Shown one piece after another: positions 35,378-43,396 of a stretch of 64,000 nt of DNA. Position 1 is the first letter of the stretch. Every line of letters begins with the position of its first letter. The stretch is from the NCBI RefSeq assembly GCF_018918345.1, contig NZ_JAHLQI010000001.1:248001-312000 (forward strand). The letters run 5' to 3'. The notes below the pieces were generated by a model. It did not search any database and was not told the DNA's origin. It saw only the letters and a program-made list of their open reading frames with translations. The position numbers and the translations under genes are program-made. This DNA is from Butyricicoccus intestinisimiae. GTDB taxonomy: Bacteria; Bacillota; Clostridia; Oscillospirales; Butyricicoccaceae.

Positions 35378-36259
35378 GTGCTACCGCTCCATGTTGCTGT
35401 TAGCCGTACTGTAATCAATATTATTATTCTTCTGATTACCTGTGCTGTATATACATATTCCTTGCTACATGGATTTAAGGGAATCAGCAAGCTGGCAAAT
35501 ATTTGTATTTATATGTTCTTTGGTCTGATTGCTTTTGTGCTGCTGTTTGGTGGAGAAACACGGTATATTATTGAAACTGGTTTTTCTTCTCTTGGCCGGA
35601 TGATACAGAACTTTGTTGATCTGTCTACGTTCACTGACCCGCTTCGCACATCGAATTTCCCGCAGAATTGGACGATCTACTATTGGGCTTACTGGATGGT
35701 TTGGTGTGTGGCTGCGCCGTTCTTTATCGGCAGCATTTCTCGCGGTAGAACAGTACGTCAGACAATTCTTGGTGGTTACATATTTGGTGTTGGTTCTACA
35801 TTGACAAGTTTTATTGTACTTGGGAACTATTCTATGGGAATGCAGGTCACTGGAAAGGCTGACTTTATTGCGCAGTATCTGGAGAACGGAGATCTGTATG
35901 GCATGATTGTTTCTATCATCAAAACGATGCCGGGTGCACCTGTTATTATGGTAGTTGTCCTGCTAACGATGATTGCATTCTATGCAACTTCTTTTGACTC
36001 GATTGCTTTGACGGCATCTTGTTACAGCTATCACACATTGAAAGATGATGAGCAGCCGAATAAAGGCATTCAGTTGATGTGGTGTATTCTGCTTATTTTG
36101 CTTCCGATTGCTTTGCTGTTTGCAGAAAGCTCCATGAATAATCTTCAGTCAGTGAGTATTGTGGCGGCATTCCCGATTGGGGCGGTAATCGTGATGATTG
36201 CGGTCAGCTTTATGAAGGATGCTAAAAAATACATGGAAGAACTCGGCAACAATAAATAA
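35378..36259 (+). pseudogene. 5'-truncated BCCT-family (choline/betaine/carnitine) transporter
   Basis: About 290 residues are open; BCCT proteins are usually about 500. The present part covers roughly the C-terminal seven or eight helices. Its signature WTIYYWAYWMVWCVAAPFF, then ISRGRTVRQ, is the BCCT motif around helix 8. KTMPGAPVIMV and ATSFDSIALTAS follow. The N-terminal third is absent and the first residues come from unrelated DNA, so it is probably inactive. Followed closely by a nucleotidyltransferase, an arrangement reminiscent of choline uptake and activation genes. Confidence 0.75.
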
Positions 36260-36299
36260 TTTATGGTTTTGTAATTTTAGACGAAAGAGAGAAATTAAG

Positions 36300-37202
36300 A
36301 TGAACACAACATTACTTATCATGGCTGCTGGTATCGGTAGCCGTTTCGGAACAGGAATTAAGCAGTTGGAGCCGGTGGATGATGCTGGTCATATCATTAT
36401 GGATTACTCGATCCACGATGCGATTGAAGCAAGCTTCAACCATGTAGTATTTATCATCCGTAAGGATATCGAGAAGGAGTTTAAAGAGGTTATCGGCGAT
36501 CGCATTGCCTCCATTTGCTCTTCTCATAATGTAACTGTTGACTATGCTTTCCAAGATATCAATGATATCCCAGGAACTCTGCCAGAAGGCCGGACAAAGC
36601 CGTGGGGAACCGGTCAGGCTGTGCTTGCAGCGAAGAAGGTCATCAAGACTCCATTTATAGTCATCAATGCAGACGATTACTACGGCAAGGAAGGTTTCAA
36701 AGCTGTACATGAGTATCTGGTGAATGGTGGCAAGTCCTGCATGGCAGGCTTTGTGCTGAAGAACACGCTGTCTGATAACGGTGGTGTGACCCGTGGCATC
36801 TGCAAGATGGATGATCAGAACAATTTGACTGAGGTTGTGGAAACCAAGAACATTGTAAAGACCGCAACTGGAGCAAAAGCAGACGGCGTGGCTGTGGATG
36901 TAAATTCTCCGGTTTCCATGAACATGTGGGGATTGACTCTGGAGTTTCTGGATGTACTGGAGGAAGGCTTCAAAGAGTTCTTTGAGAAAGAAGTTCCGGG
37001 CAATCCACTGAAAGCAGAGTATCTGATCCCAATCTTCATCGGCGAACTGCTGGAGCAGGGAAAGATGTCAGTGAAGGTTCTAAAGACCAACGACACCTGG
37101 TACGGCATGACCTACCATGAGGACGTTGCAGCAGTAAAGGACAGCTTTAAGAAGATGCTAGAGAACAGTGTGTACAAGGCTGACTTGTTCAGTGATCTGT
37201 AA
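36300..37202 (+). CDS. Sugar-/choline-phosphate nucleotidyltransferase family protein
   Basis: 300 residues from ATG 36300. NTP-transferase start LLIMAAGIGSRFGTGIKQLEPV, then GTGQAVLAAK, INADDYYGKE (metal Asp) and NMWGLTLEFLD. The protein resembles uncharacterised nucleotidyltransferases found beside choline kinase and LicD genes, so activation of phosphocholine (LicC-like) or of a hexose phosphate is possible. The adjacent truncated BCCT transporter favours choline, but no licA or licD is in the window. Confidence 0.7.
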   Translation: MNTTLLIMAAGIGSRFGTGIKQLEPVDDAGHIIMDYSIHDAIEASFNHVVFIIRKDIEKEFKEVIGDRIASICSSHNVTVDYAFQDINDIPGTLPEGRTKPWGTGQAVLAAKKVIKTPFIVINADDYYGKEGFKAVHEYLVNGGKSCMAGFVLKNTLSDNGGVTRGICKMDDQNNLTEVVETKNIVKTATGAKADGVAVDVNSPVSMNMWGLTLEFLDVLEEGFKEFFEKEVPGNPLKAEYLIPIFIGELLEQGKMSVKVLKTNDTWYGMTYHEDVAAVKDSFKKMLENSVYKADLFSDL

Positions 37203-37208
37203 ACGACG

Positions 37209-37502
37209 ATGAAAGAAACGATTGATTTACTCGGAAAGATCCTCACAAACATCCTGACTGCTCTGTATGAGCCGTTTGGTTTTTCACTCCTGCTTTCCTT
37301 CCTAGCCATGTTTTTCTATCTTTATGCTTATGAGTCAATACATGCTGGCAAAGGCTGGAAGAATGCCATAGTGACATGGTATCAGGAATTCAAAGAGAGC
37401 GTGTTCTTTCGGAAACTATTCTTCTTATCTGGGAAAAGATCATGGACCGACAGGGAACGGTGTGCTGTGCATGGGAGAAGACCGCTTTTGAGGAAGGTCT
37501 GA
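37209..37502 (+). pseudogene. Truncated membrane protein fused to repeat DNA
   Basis: The first ~73 codons (TALYEPFGFSLLLSFLAMFF, WYQEFKESVFFRKLFFL) look like the N terminus of a VanZ-neighbour type membrane protein with one or two helices. At 37428 the sequence enters copy 2 of the 158-bp repeat in another frame, giving a meaningless tail. The original gene was cut by that recombination. Confidence 0.6.
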
Positions 37503-37585
37503 AAGTCGGAATTCGGCTCATGATGGAAGTGTATAGTTTGTGACGAAAATAAAGTGAACTCCTGGAGTTCAAAAAAGCCCTCGCT
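37428..37585 (+). repeat. 158-bp direct repeat, copy 2
   Basis: Near-identical to 34914-35072 but breaks off inside the terminator stem (TCGCTGTGTG instead of TCGCTTGTTG). It truncates the membrane protein upstream. The two copies bracket 2.5 kb with the small membrane protein, BCCT fragment and nucleotidyltransferase. The stretch 37586-37993 holds no gene. Confidence 0.9.
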
Positions 37586-37744
37586 GTGTGTGATACACAG
37601 TGCTGCTCCTGCGCACGGATTCCGAGGAGCAGCGGCAGGCACGAGAGCATCAACAGGAAAAATAGCACTGCATCGCAGGGCGCAGCCGAACGGGAACCGT
37701 TCGATCAATCAGGGGTTTTGGGGAAGATATCCCCAACGAGCAAA

Positions 37745-37773
37745 GGGAGATTTCCGGATGCCGGAAATCTCCC
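37745..37773. repeat. Perfect palindrome
   Basis: GGGAGATTTCCGG (37745-37757), ATG loop, and its exact complement (37761-37773). No T-run on either side, so it is not an obvious terminator. Could be an element end or a protein site. Confidence 0.6.
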
Positions 37774-37859
37774 TGTTCGTCAAGTTTGTATAAACGCAGG
37801 CATTACTTGCCAAAGAACATAAATCCTTTACCGTCTCAGACGCTTTCAAAAATAAATTT

Positions 37860-37907
37860 GCCTGCTGTTCACAACTACGCCCTTGATTTTACCGTATGAC
37901 AGTAGGC
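37860..37907 (-). terminator. Probable terminator of the LytTR-PAS gene
   Basis: GCCTGCTGT (37860-37868) pairs with ACAGTAGGC (37899-37907) with one mismatch; on the minus strand a T-rich tract (AAATTTATTTTTG) follows. It lies about 85 bp after the gene's stop. Confidence 0.5.
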
Positions 37908-37993
37908 AAAAAATAAGTCGAAGGCTACGCTGTCATAAATGTTTCGGTGAGTAACGTGTACGCATCGATTACCGTGATGCTTTTTCCGCTGAT

Positions 37994-38686
37994 TTATTGC
38001 TCCGCCACTTGCAACACACAGGCACAATAGCCGGGTTCAGGCTGATAGCAATGGATGATAAGATTCTTGTCGACCTCGGGACTGTAATCATGGAGGGTGT
38101 GCTTTGTACCGTTTAACGCCACATCTGCATATGCTACAAGCCACTTTTTATCACCATTGGGGAATACCTTGTAAAAAGAGCGGTTCAGCATTTCTTCTAT
38201 GGGAATGCCTTCCACCACCGCCATTTCCGCGTTGCAGTAGCGAAAAATAAAATCCACGCCGCGGCCGTCCTCGTTAAAGATAAGCTCTATCACGCAGAAT
38301 GCCAGTGGCATATCGTCCAGAAGGCTGCATTTTTCCAGCATACTCAAGGGATGAGGCTTCGTTTCGGCCAGCCTTATTTCTGCACTTAAACGGCGATGGC
38401 TGCTCATGCCGCGCTTGCGTCCCTGAAAAGTGCGGCCATCCGACATGGTATAAACGCCATCGTTGCTGATATTTACAATTTGGCTGCGGCACACGACCGT
38501 CCTCTTGCTGATGCTCAAAAAATCGCTTTCCGGCAAAGCAGACAGAACGTTGTGTACCGGTACGAACAGTGCAAATTGCTTGCCGTCCGTGCGTTGAATG
38601 ACTGTTTTGCGGTCTTTGCGGTAAATATACAGGATATTTTCCGCACAAAGACCATGCTTTTGGAAGCATGCGTTCAAGTCGGTCAT
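37994..38686 (-). CDS. LytTR DNA-binding protein with C-terminal PAS-like domain
   Basis: 230 residues from ATG 38686; the frame is open 13 codons further up. Residues about 8-100 match a LytTR domain (ENILYIYRKDRKTVIQRTDG, then DFLSISKRTVVCRSQIVNIS, then GRTFQGRKRG). Residues about 115-230 resemble a PAS domain (LLDDMPLAFCVIELI, FIFRYCNAEMAVVEG, NRSFYKVFPNGDKKW). The order is reversed from the usual sensor-then-LytTR arrangement. It is divergent from the fused capsule kinase gene 110 bp away and may regulate it. Confidence 0.75.
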   Translation of the reverse strand: MTDLNACFQKHGLCAENILYIYRKDRKTVIQRTDGKQFALFVPVHNVLSALPESDFLSISKRTVVCRSQIVNISNDGVYTMSDGRTFQGRKRGMSSHRRLSAEIRLAETKPHPLSMLEKCSLLDDMPLAFCVIELIFNEDGRGVDFIFRYCNAEMAVVEGIPIEEMLNRSFYKVFPNGDKKWLVAYADVALNGTKHTLHDYSPEVDKNLIIHCYQPEPGYCACVLQVAEQ

Positions 38687-38796
38687 AGAGATGCGCCAAT
38701 CAGCAAAACCAGACAACCGATACACAGAATCTGAACCAAGAAATAATCAGCACGGTTACGGCGACTGTCCTGCAAACGCTTAAGGCAACCGGTCAG

Positions 38797-40269
38797 ATGT
38801 CTGGCGAGAGTAAAGAACATAAAAATAACAGGATGGAGTCTAAGACCGTCGATCTGGTGGGAATGTTTTTTCGCATTCTGGAAAGATTCTGGATTGTGCT
38901 GGTATGTGCTGTTATTTGCGGAATACTTGCTGAAAACAGTGTGACGACCTACAGCGCAACATCAAAGCTCTATATTGTGAACAAGGACAGTTCTGGTGTC
39001 AATATTGCAGACCTGCAATTGGGAACGGCGCTGACACTGGACTATCAGGAAGTTTTCAAAACATGGGAAGTTTACAAAATGGTGACTGAGGAATTGGATC
39101 TTCTTTATTCCTATCAACAAATGCAGTCTATGCTGACCATCAGCAACCCGGAAGATACCCGTATTCTTTATATTACGGTTACGCATCCAGATGCAAAAAT
39201 GGCAGCGGACATCGCCAATTCTTATGCCAAGGCCGCAAAAATATTCATCGCCAATACCATGGAGGGTGTTGAACCCAGCGACTTTTCTGTTGCCATGGAA
39301 CCCAGTGTCGGTAATGGCGCAAGTGCAGTCATTGGTTTTGTTGGCGGTGGCGTGCTGGCGGTGGCGATTCTTGCGATTCTGTTTGTGTTGGACAACCGCC
39401 CTCGTTCTCCGGAATCGATACAGCAGTACGGCGGTATTCCCACACTGTCCGTATTCCCTGCTAATAAAAATAAGCGTCATGCAGGAAAGTTTACATCGGA
39501 GAAAAAGAAAACGGCCGCAAAGAAGCCTGAGAGAAGCGGCAATTGCCTGGAAATCTCAAACTTTCAGCCATTGGATTATGTGTGCCATGAGGCAATGAAT
39601 ACCCTTTGTACCAATCTATCCTACTGTGGCAAGGATATTCGCAAGATCATGATTACCAGCCGCTACGCAGGAGAAGGAAAATCCTATATTGCCATGAATC
39701 TTCTGTGTACACTGTCTCAGCTCGGAAAAAAGACGGTTTTGGTAGACGCGGATTTGCGGGCATCAGGGATTCAAAGTGACTATCGTTTGAGATACAGCAC
39801 ACAAAATCATTATGGTCTGTCAGAATATCTGTCCGGCATTTGCAGTCTGAAGGAAGCTGTTTATCAGACGGATTGGCCGAATACATACATGATTCCTGCT
39901 GGACATGAAGCGCCTAATCCGCTTCAGCTTTTGGATACTCAGGCTATGGGTGATCTGATCGAGCAGCTTGCAGGACAGTTTGATGTAGTGTTGATAGATA
40001 CACCTCCTGTAGGAATACTGGTGGACGCAGTTGCTCTGGCGAAATTCTGTGACGGTGCCCTGTTAGTAGTTGGTTACTGCAAGGGTAAGCAGCAGGAAAT
40101 TAAAGATGCGGTTGAAAGCATCAAGCAGACAGGATGTAAAGTGCTGGGGGCGGTTCTCAATGGCGTAAAGTTCAACAGCATGAGTAACCGGCATTACTAT
40201 TACAGCTCCGAGCGTTATGCTGGTCACTATAACAAGCGTTATTACACAAGCAAAGAGAAAAAACAATGA
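38797..40269 (+). CDS. Fused CpsC-CpsD: chain-length regulator and tyrosine autokinase
   Basis: 490 residues. The N-terminal half is a Wzz domain with helices at about 27-45 and 180-202. The C-terminal half (about 265-490) is a BY-kinase: Walker A YAGEGKS, Walker A' VLVDADLR, Walker B VVLIDTPP and a tyrosine cluster RHYYYSSERYAGHYNKRYY. The two functions are separate genes in the first capsule locus, so this belongs to a different locus. The same frame is open about 36 codons upstream without a start codon. The downstream capsule genes are broken, leaving this protein without its own CpsB. Confidence 0.88.
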   Translation: MSGESKEHKNNRMESKTVDLVGMFFRILERFWIVLVCAVICGILAENSVTTYSATSKLYIVNKDSSGVNIADLQLGTALTLDYQEVFKTWEVYKMVTEELDLLYSYQQMQSMLTISNPEDTRILYITVTHPDAKMAADIANSYAKAAKIFIANTMEGVEPSDFSVAMEPSVGNGASAVIGFVGGGVLAVAILAILFVLDNRPRSPESIQQYGGIPTLSVFPANKNKRHAGKFTSEKKKTAAKKPERSGNCLEISNFQPLDYVCHEAMNTLCTNLSYCGKDIRKIMITSRYAGEGKSYIAMNLLCTLSQLGKKTVLVDADLRASGIQSDYRLRYSTQNHYGLSEYLSGICSLKEAVYQTDWPNTYMIPAGHEAPNPLQLLDTQAMGDLIEQLAGQFDVVLIDTPPVGILVDAVALAKFCDGALLVVGYCKGKQQEIKDAVESIKQTGCKVLGAVLNGVKFNSMSNRHYYYSSERYAGHYNKRYYTSKEKKQ

Positions 40270-40625
40270 ACCAAGTATTGACGGATATTCACCAACATTT
40301 GATATGGGGGATGGATGATGGCGCAAATTCAAGGGAAACCATGTTCTCTATGCTCCGGGAGGCTCACCGCCAAGGCATTAAAACAGTCGTGGCCACATCT
40401 CATGCAGAACCGGGTGCAAATACGATTCTGCACCCTCGAAACTATTGGGAGCGGAGATTTACGAAATATATGTTGCAGGAAGGCGGGGTGGATGCAATTG
40501 CATCGGATGCACATAACTGTGAAAACAGGCCGGTGAATCTGGAAGCGGCGTATCAATGGCTTGTCCTTCATACAGATGCGGCATATGCGCAGGAATTAGT
40601 GACCTTTAGCGGTGAGCTGATATGA
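40266..40625 (+). pseudogene. Internally deleted CpsB-type tyrosine phosphatase
   Basis: 119 residues. The start (LTDIHQHLIWGMDDGANSRE, TVVATSHAEPG) and the end (GGVDAIASDAHNCENRP) are those of a PHP phosphatase, but about 110 central residues with several metal ligands are gone. Overlaps the kinase by 4 bp, the normal operon spacing. Deletion is in frame, so a short product may still be made, but it should be inactive. Confidence 0.8.
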
Positions 40626-40751
40626 CAAAGTGCAGACAGACATATACCAAAGGTTCGCTGGGATGTTCGGTATCTGAAAGAATTCGGATTCTGGACAGAT
40701 GTAAAAATCGTACTTTCAACCATTTCGAAGAGTATAGGAGGGAATCAGGCA

Positions 40752-41360
40752 TTGAAAATCACGCTCATTGCAAATGACACAACATTCATCTATAACCTTC
40801 GACGGGAAGTTCTTGCAAAACTGGTCGAAGAAGGTCATCAGGTAACCGTATTGTGTCAGTTTCTCTCCCATAGAGAAGCGTTGGAACAGATTGGTTGCAG
40901 GTTGTATGATATCCCGATAGGCAGACGAAGCACAAATCCTTTGGCAGATCTAAAACTGCTTTGCAAGTTTTTTCAGATACTGAGAACAATAAAGCCGGAT
41001 GTTGTTCTTACAAACAACATAAAGCCCAACGTATACGCAGGGATTGTCTGTCGCGTATTGGGCATTAAATATATTCCCAATATCACCGGTCTTGGGACGC
41101 CCGTTGAGAACTCCGGAAAACTGCAATTTCTGGCAACCCGTTTGTATAAATACGGAGTTGCTGGGGCAGATACCATTTTCTTTCAAAATGAGGAGAATGT
41201 GCGTTTTTTTGAGCAGCATCATATGATGTCGAAGAAATCTCATCTGTGTCTGTTGCCAGGTTCGGGCGTAAATCTTCAGGCACATCCGGAGCTTCCTTAC
41301 TCGCCCGGTGATGTTGTTCATTTTCTTTTTGTGGCTCGTCTGCTTTTGGAAACGATGTGA
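40752..41360 (+). pseudogene. 3'-truncated GT4 glycosyltransferase
   Basis: 202 residues from TTG 40752 (GGAGGG upstream). The N-terminal Rossmann domain of a PglA/WbpX-like transferase is complete (ITLIANDTTFIYNLRREVL, KPDVVLTNNIKPNVYAG, YIPNITGLGT). It breaks at VHFLFVAR, just where the donor-binding domain begins, and runs into another gene fragment. Confidence 0.8.
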
Positions 41361-41557
41361 TGATTGGCAGAGATTTGAAGATATTCACCAAGAATCACAA
41401 AAGCGACAGGACAGATATCCCAATGAGGCTTCAAGGCTTTACAGAAATATCTTCACTCGTCATTGGAAATGATGTTTGGATCGGTGACGATGTGATCATT
41501 ACGGCCGGATGCTGCCATATTGGTGAAGGAAGTATTCTGGCAGCGGGGCTACAGTAG
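41357..41557 (+). pseudogene. Acetyltransferase (hexapeptide) fragment
   Basis: 66 residues: an internal piece of a left-handed beta-helix acyltransferase (IGNDVWIGDDVIITAGCCHIG, EGSILAAG). Both ends are missing. It is fused at 41357 to the broken GT4 gene. Marks the right end of the decayed second capsule locus. Confidence 0.75.
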
Positions 41558-41572
41558 TTCGACTTATACTAC

Positions 41573-41601
41573 TTGACTTTGCAAGCTATTTGATTTATTA
41601 T
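41573..41601 (+). promoter_or_regulatory. Promoter of the ATPase gene
   Basis: TTGACT (41573-41578), 17-bp spacer, TATTAT (41596-41601). Start site would fall within the operator-like repeats that follow. Confidence 0.7.
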
Positions 41602-41641
41602 ACTCGTAAGAAAGTAACTTACGAGTTACTAACTCACGAGT
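41600..41641. promoter_or_regulatory. Three operator-like repeats over the start site
   Basis: TACTCGTAAG (41601-41610) faces its near-complement CTTACGAGT (41618-41626); a third copy, ACTCACGAGT (41632-41641), follows. All share ACTCGT(A/G)AG on one strand or the other. Their position between -10 and ribosome site suggests repression by a DNA-binding protein not encoded next door. Confidence 0.6.
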
Positions 41642-41662
41642 ATAATAATTGGAGGCGAGCGG

Positions 41663-43060
41663 ATGAGTCGGTTTTATTGCCGTGAGGAGGAGCTGCGAAA
41701 ACTGAATAAACGGTACGCAGATGATAAGTTTGAGTGCATTGTCATCTACGGCAGACGGCGTGTTGGTAAAACGGCACTGATCAATGAGTTCTGCAAAGAT
41801 AAGCCTACCATTTTCTTTTCTGCATGGAACACGACAGGAAAGGAAAATCTGGAAGCTCTCTCAAAGTCGATTATGAGTTATGAGCGGCCGGATATGGAGT
41901 CTGCACCGGAATTCAGGTCCTACGATGCAGCCTTGGATGAGCTGACAGCACTTTCAAAGGAAAAGAGGATTGTCTTTGTTATTGACGAATATCCGTATCT
42001 TGCGAAAGCAAAACCAGCTATTTCGGCGATGCTGCAGCACATCATCGACCACAAATGGACAGAGTCCAAAATGTACCTGATTCTTTGCGGTTCATCTATG
42101 AGTTTTATGGAGAGTCAGGTACTTGGAAAAGAAAGTCCGCTGTATGGCAGACGAACAGGCCAGTTCAAAATTGAATCGCTGGACTATAAGGAAACGGCTG
42201 TATTCCATCCGAGCCTGTCTGCAGAGGATAACTCTCTGATTTATGGAATTACGGGAGGAGTTCCTCACTATATCAACAAGTTGGATGTGAGAGACAGTGT
42301 GGATGAAGCCTTGTTGGATAATTTCTTTGACCGTTCCAGCTATCTATATGAGGAGCCAGGAAATCTGCTGAAACAGGAACTTCGGGAGCCGGCCATTTAT
42401 AATGCAATCATCAAAGCGATTGCAGAAGGTGCTTCCCGAATGAACGATATCAAGATGAAAGTCGGCGAGGAGAACTCAGTCGTATCGAAGTATCTGAAAA
42501 CACTGATCAACCTTGGCATTGCCAAAAAGGAAACGCCGATTACAGAAAAACCGGGCAAGAAAACCATCTATTTACTGGCTGATAATTTCTTCCGTTTCTG
42601 GTATCGGTTTGTTCCGGTCAATATGAGTGCCATTGACTCGGGCAGAATCGTAAAGACCTATCCGCATGCTGTAAAACAGTACCTTCCGGATTACATGGGT
42701 CTGATTTTTGAGCAGATGTGTCAGGATTATCTGCTTTATTATTCAGACAATCTCCCAATTGAACTGAGCGAAATCGGTCAGTGGTGGGGGACAGACCCAA
42801 AGAAGAAAAAGCAGATACAGATTGATATTGTCGGAACACCTGTTGAGGGTAAGGACTATATCATCGGTTCGTGCAAGTACAGAAATGAAAAAGTTGGTGT
42901 GGATGAACTCGATTTGATGCGGGATTACGCATCGGTATTTGGAAAAGGCAACAACTATCATTATTATATTTTCTCGAAAGGCGGATTCACGGATGGACTT
43001 CTTCAGGCACAGGAGCGTGGTGAAGTGCAGCTGATAACACTGGAAGATCTCTACAAGTAA
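41663..43060 (+). CDS. AAA ATPase with DUF234 nuclease-like C terminus
   Basis: 465 residues. Walker A IYGRRRVGKTALI (about 30-42), Walker B IVFVIDEYPYL (about 104-114) and a sensor segment LILCGSS. A winged-helix part (about 225-290) follows, and the C-terminal DUF234 region has IDIVGTPVEGKDYIIGSCKYRN, reminiscent of the D..EFxxK PD-(D/E)XK core. Family members occur near mobile or defence-like DNA; the biological role is unknown. Ribosome site GGAGG precedes ATG. Stands as a single gene with its own promoter and terminator. Confidence 0.85.
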   Translation: MSRFYCREEELRKLNKRYADDKFECIVIYGRRRVGKTALINEFCKDKPTIFFSAWNTTGKENLEALSKSIMSYERPDMESAPEFRSYDAALDELTALSKEKRIVFVIDEYPYLAKAKPAISAMLQHIIDHKWTESKMYLILCGSSMSFMESQVLGKESPLYGRRTGQFKIESLDYKETAVFHPSLSAEDNSLIYGITGGVPHYINKLDVRDSVDEALLDNFFDRSSYLYEEPGNLLKQELREPAIYNAIIKAIAEGASRMNDIKMKVGEENSVVSKYLKTLINLGIAKKETPITEKPGKKTIYLLADNFFRFWYRFVPVNMSAIDSGRIVKTYPHAVKQYLPDYMGLIFEQMCQDYLLYYSDNLPIELSEIGQWWGTDPKKKKQIQIDIVGTPVEGKDYIIGSCKYRNEKVGVDELDLMRDYASVFGKGNNYHYYIFSKGGFTDGLLQAQERGEVQLITLEDLYK

Positions 43061-43073
43061 ACAACGCAAGCGC

Positions 43074-43105
43074 CCCTGCTGGTGAAGACTGGCAGGGTAT
43101 TTTTA
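43074..43105 (+). terminator. Intrinsic terminator after the ATPase
   Basis: CCCTGC and GCAGGG pair around a short loop, followed by TATTTTTAT. Confidence 0.75.
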
Positions 43106-43236
43106 TGCAGTTCAGTGGGTTTGTCTATCAGCTTTGCGCCCTCTGTTACACTCTGGCACGAACAACCGCCGCAGGTTAAGAAGCAGTTCCCCTTTCGATT
43201 TTTCGGAAAACCGAAAGGTAATACGGGAAACGGAAA

Positions 43237-43265
43237 GTGATAACGCTTCTCGTTTGTGGTATACT
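43237..43265 (+). promoter_or_regulatory. Probable promoter of the pilus locus
   Basis: TATACT at 43260-43265 has a TGG extended -10 directly before it; GTGATA at 43237-43242 is a partial -35 at 17 bp. A CCTTTCG/CGAAAGG hairpin (43191-43218) lies upstream. The region 43106-43396 has no gene; the leader is about 125 nt. Confidence 0.5.
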
Positions 43266-43396
43266 TTTATAGTAGTCAATTCTGTAAAAATACCGTAGAA
43301 AAAGTAAAAAACATAACAGAAGAACAGGGCGCTTGTAAATTTATGGGTTTTCCCATTGATCTAATAAAAAATTTTCATGAAAGGACTTGAAAAAAC

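Noticed and set aside
37586-37993. Open frames in the stretch after the second direct repeat
   Set aside because: None has a ribosome site or recognisable protein features; only hairpins are supported.
38689-38796. Open frame before the fused kinase reading LNQEIISTVTATVLQTLKATG, similar to targeting helices of microcompartment proteins
   Set aside because: Only about 36 codons without start codon or related genes nearby; treated as chance or gene debris.
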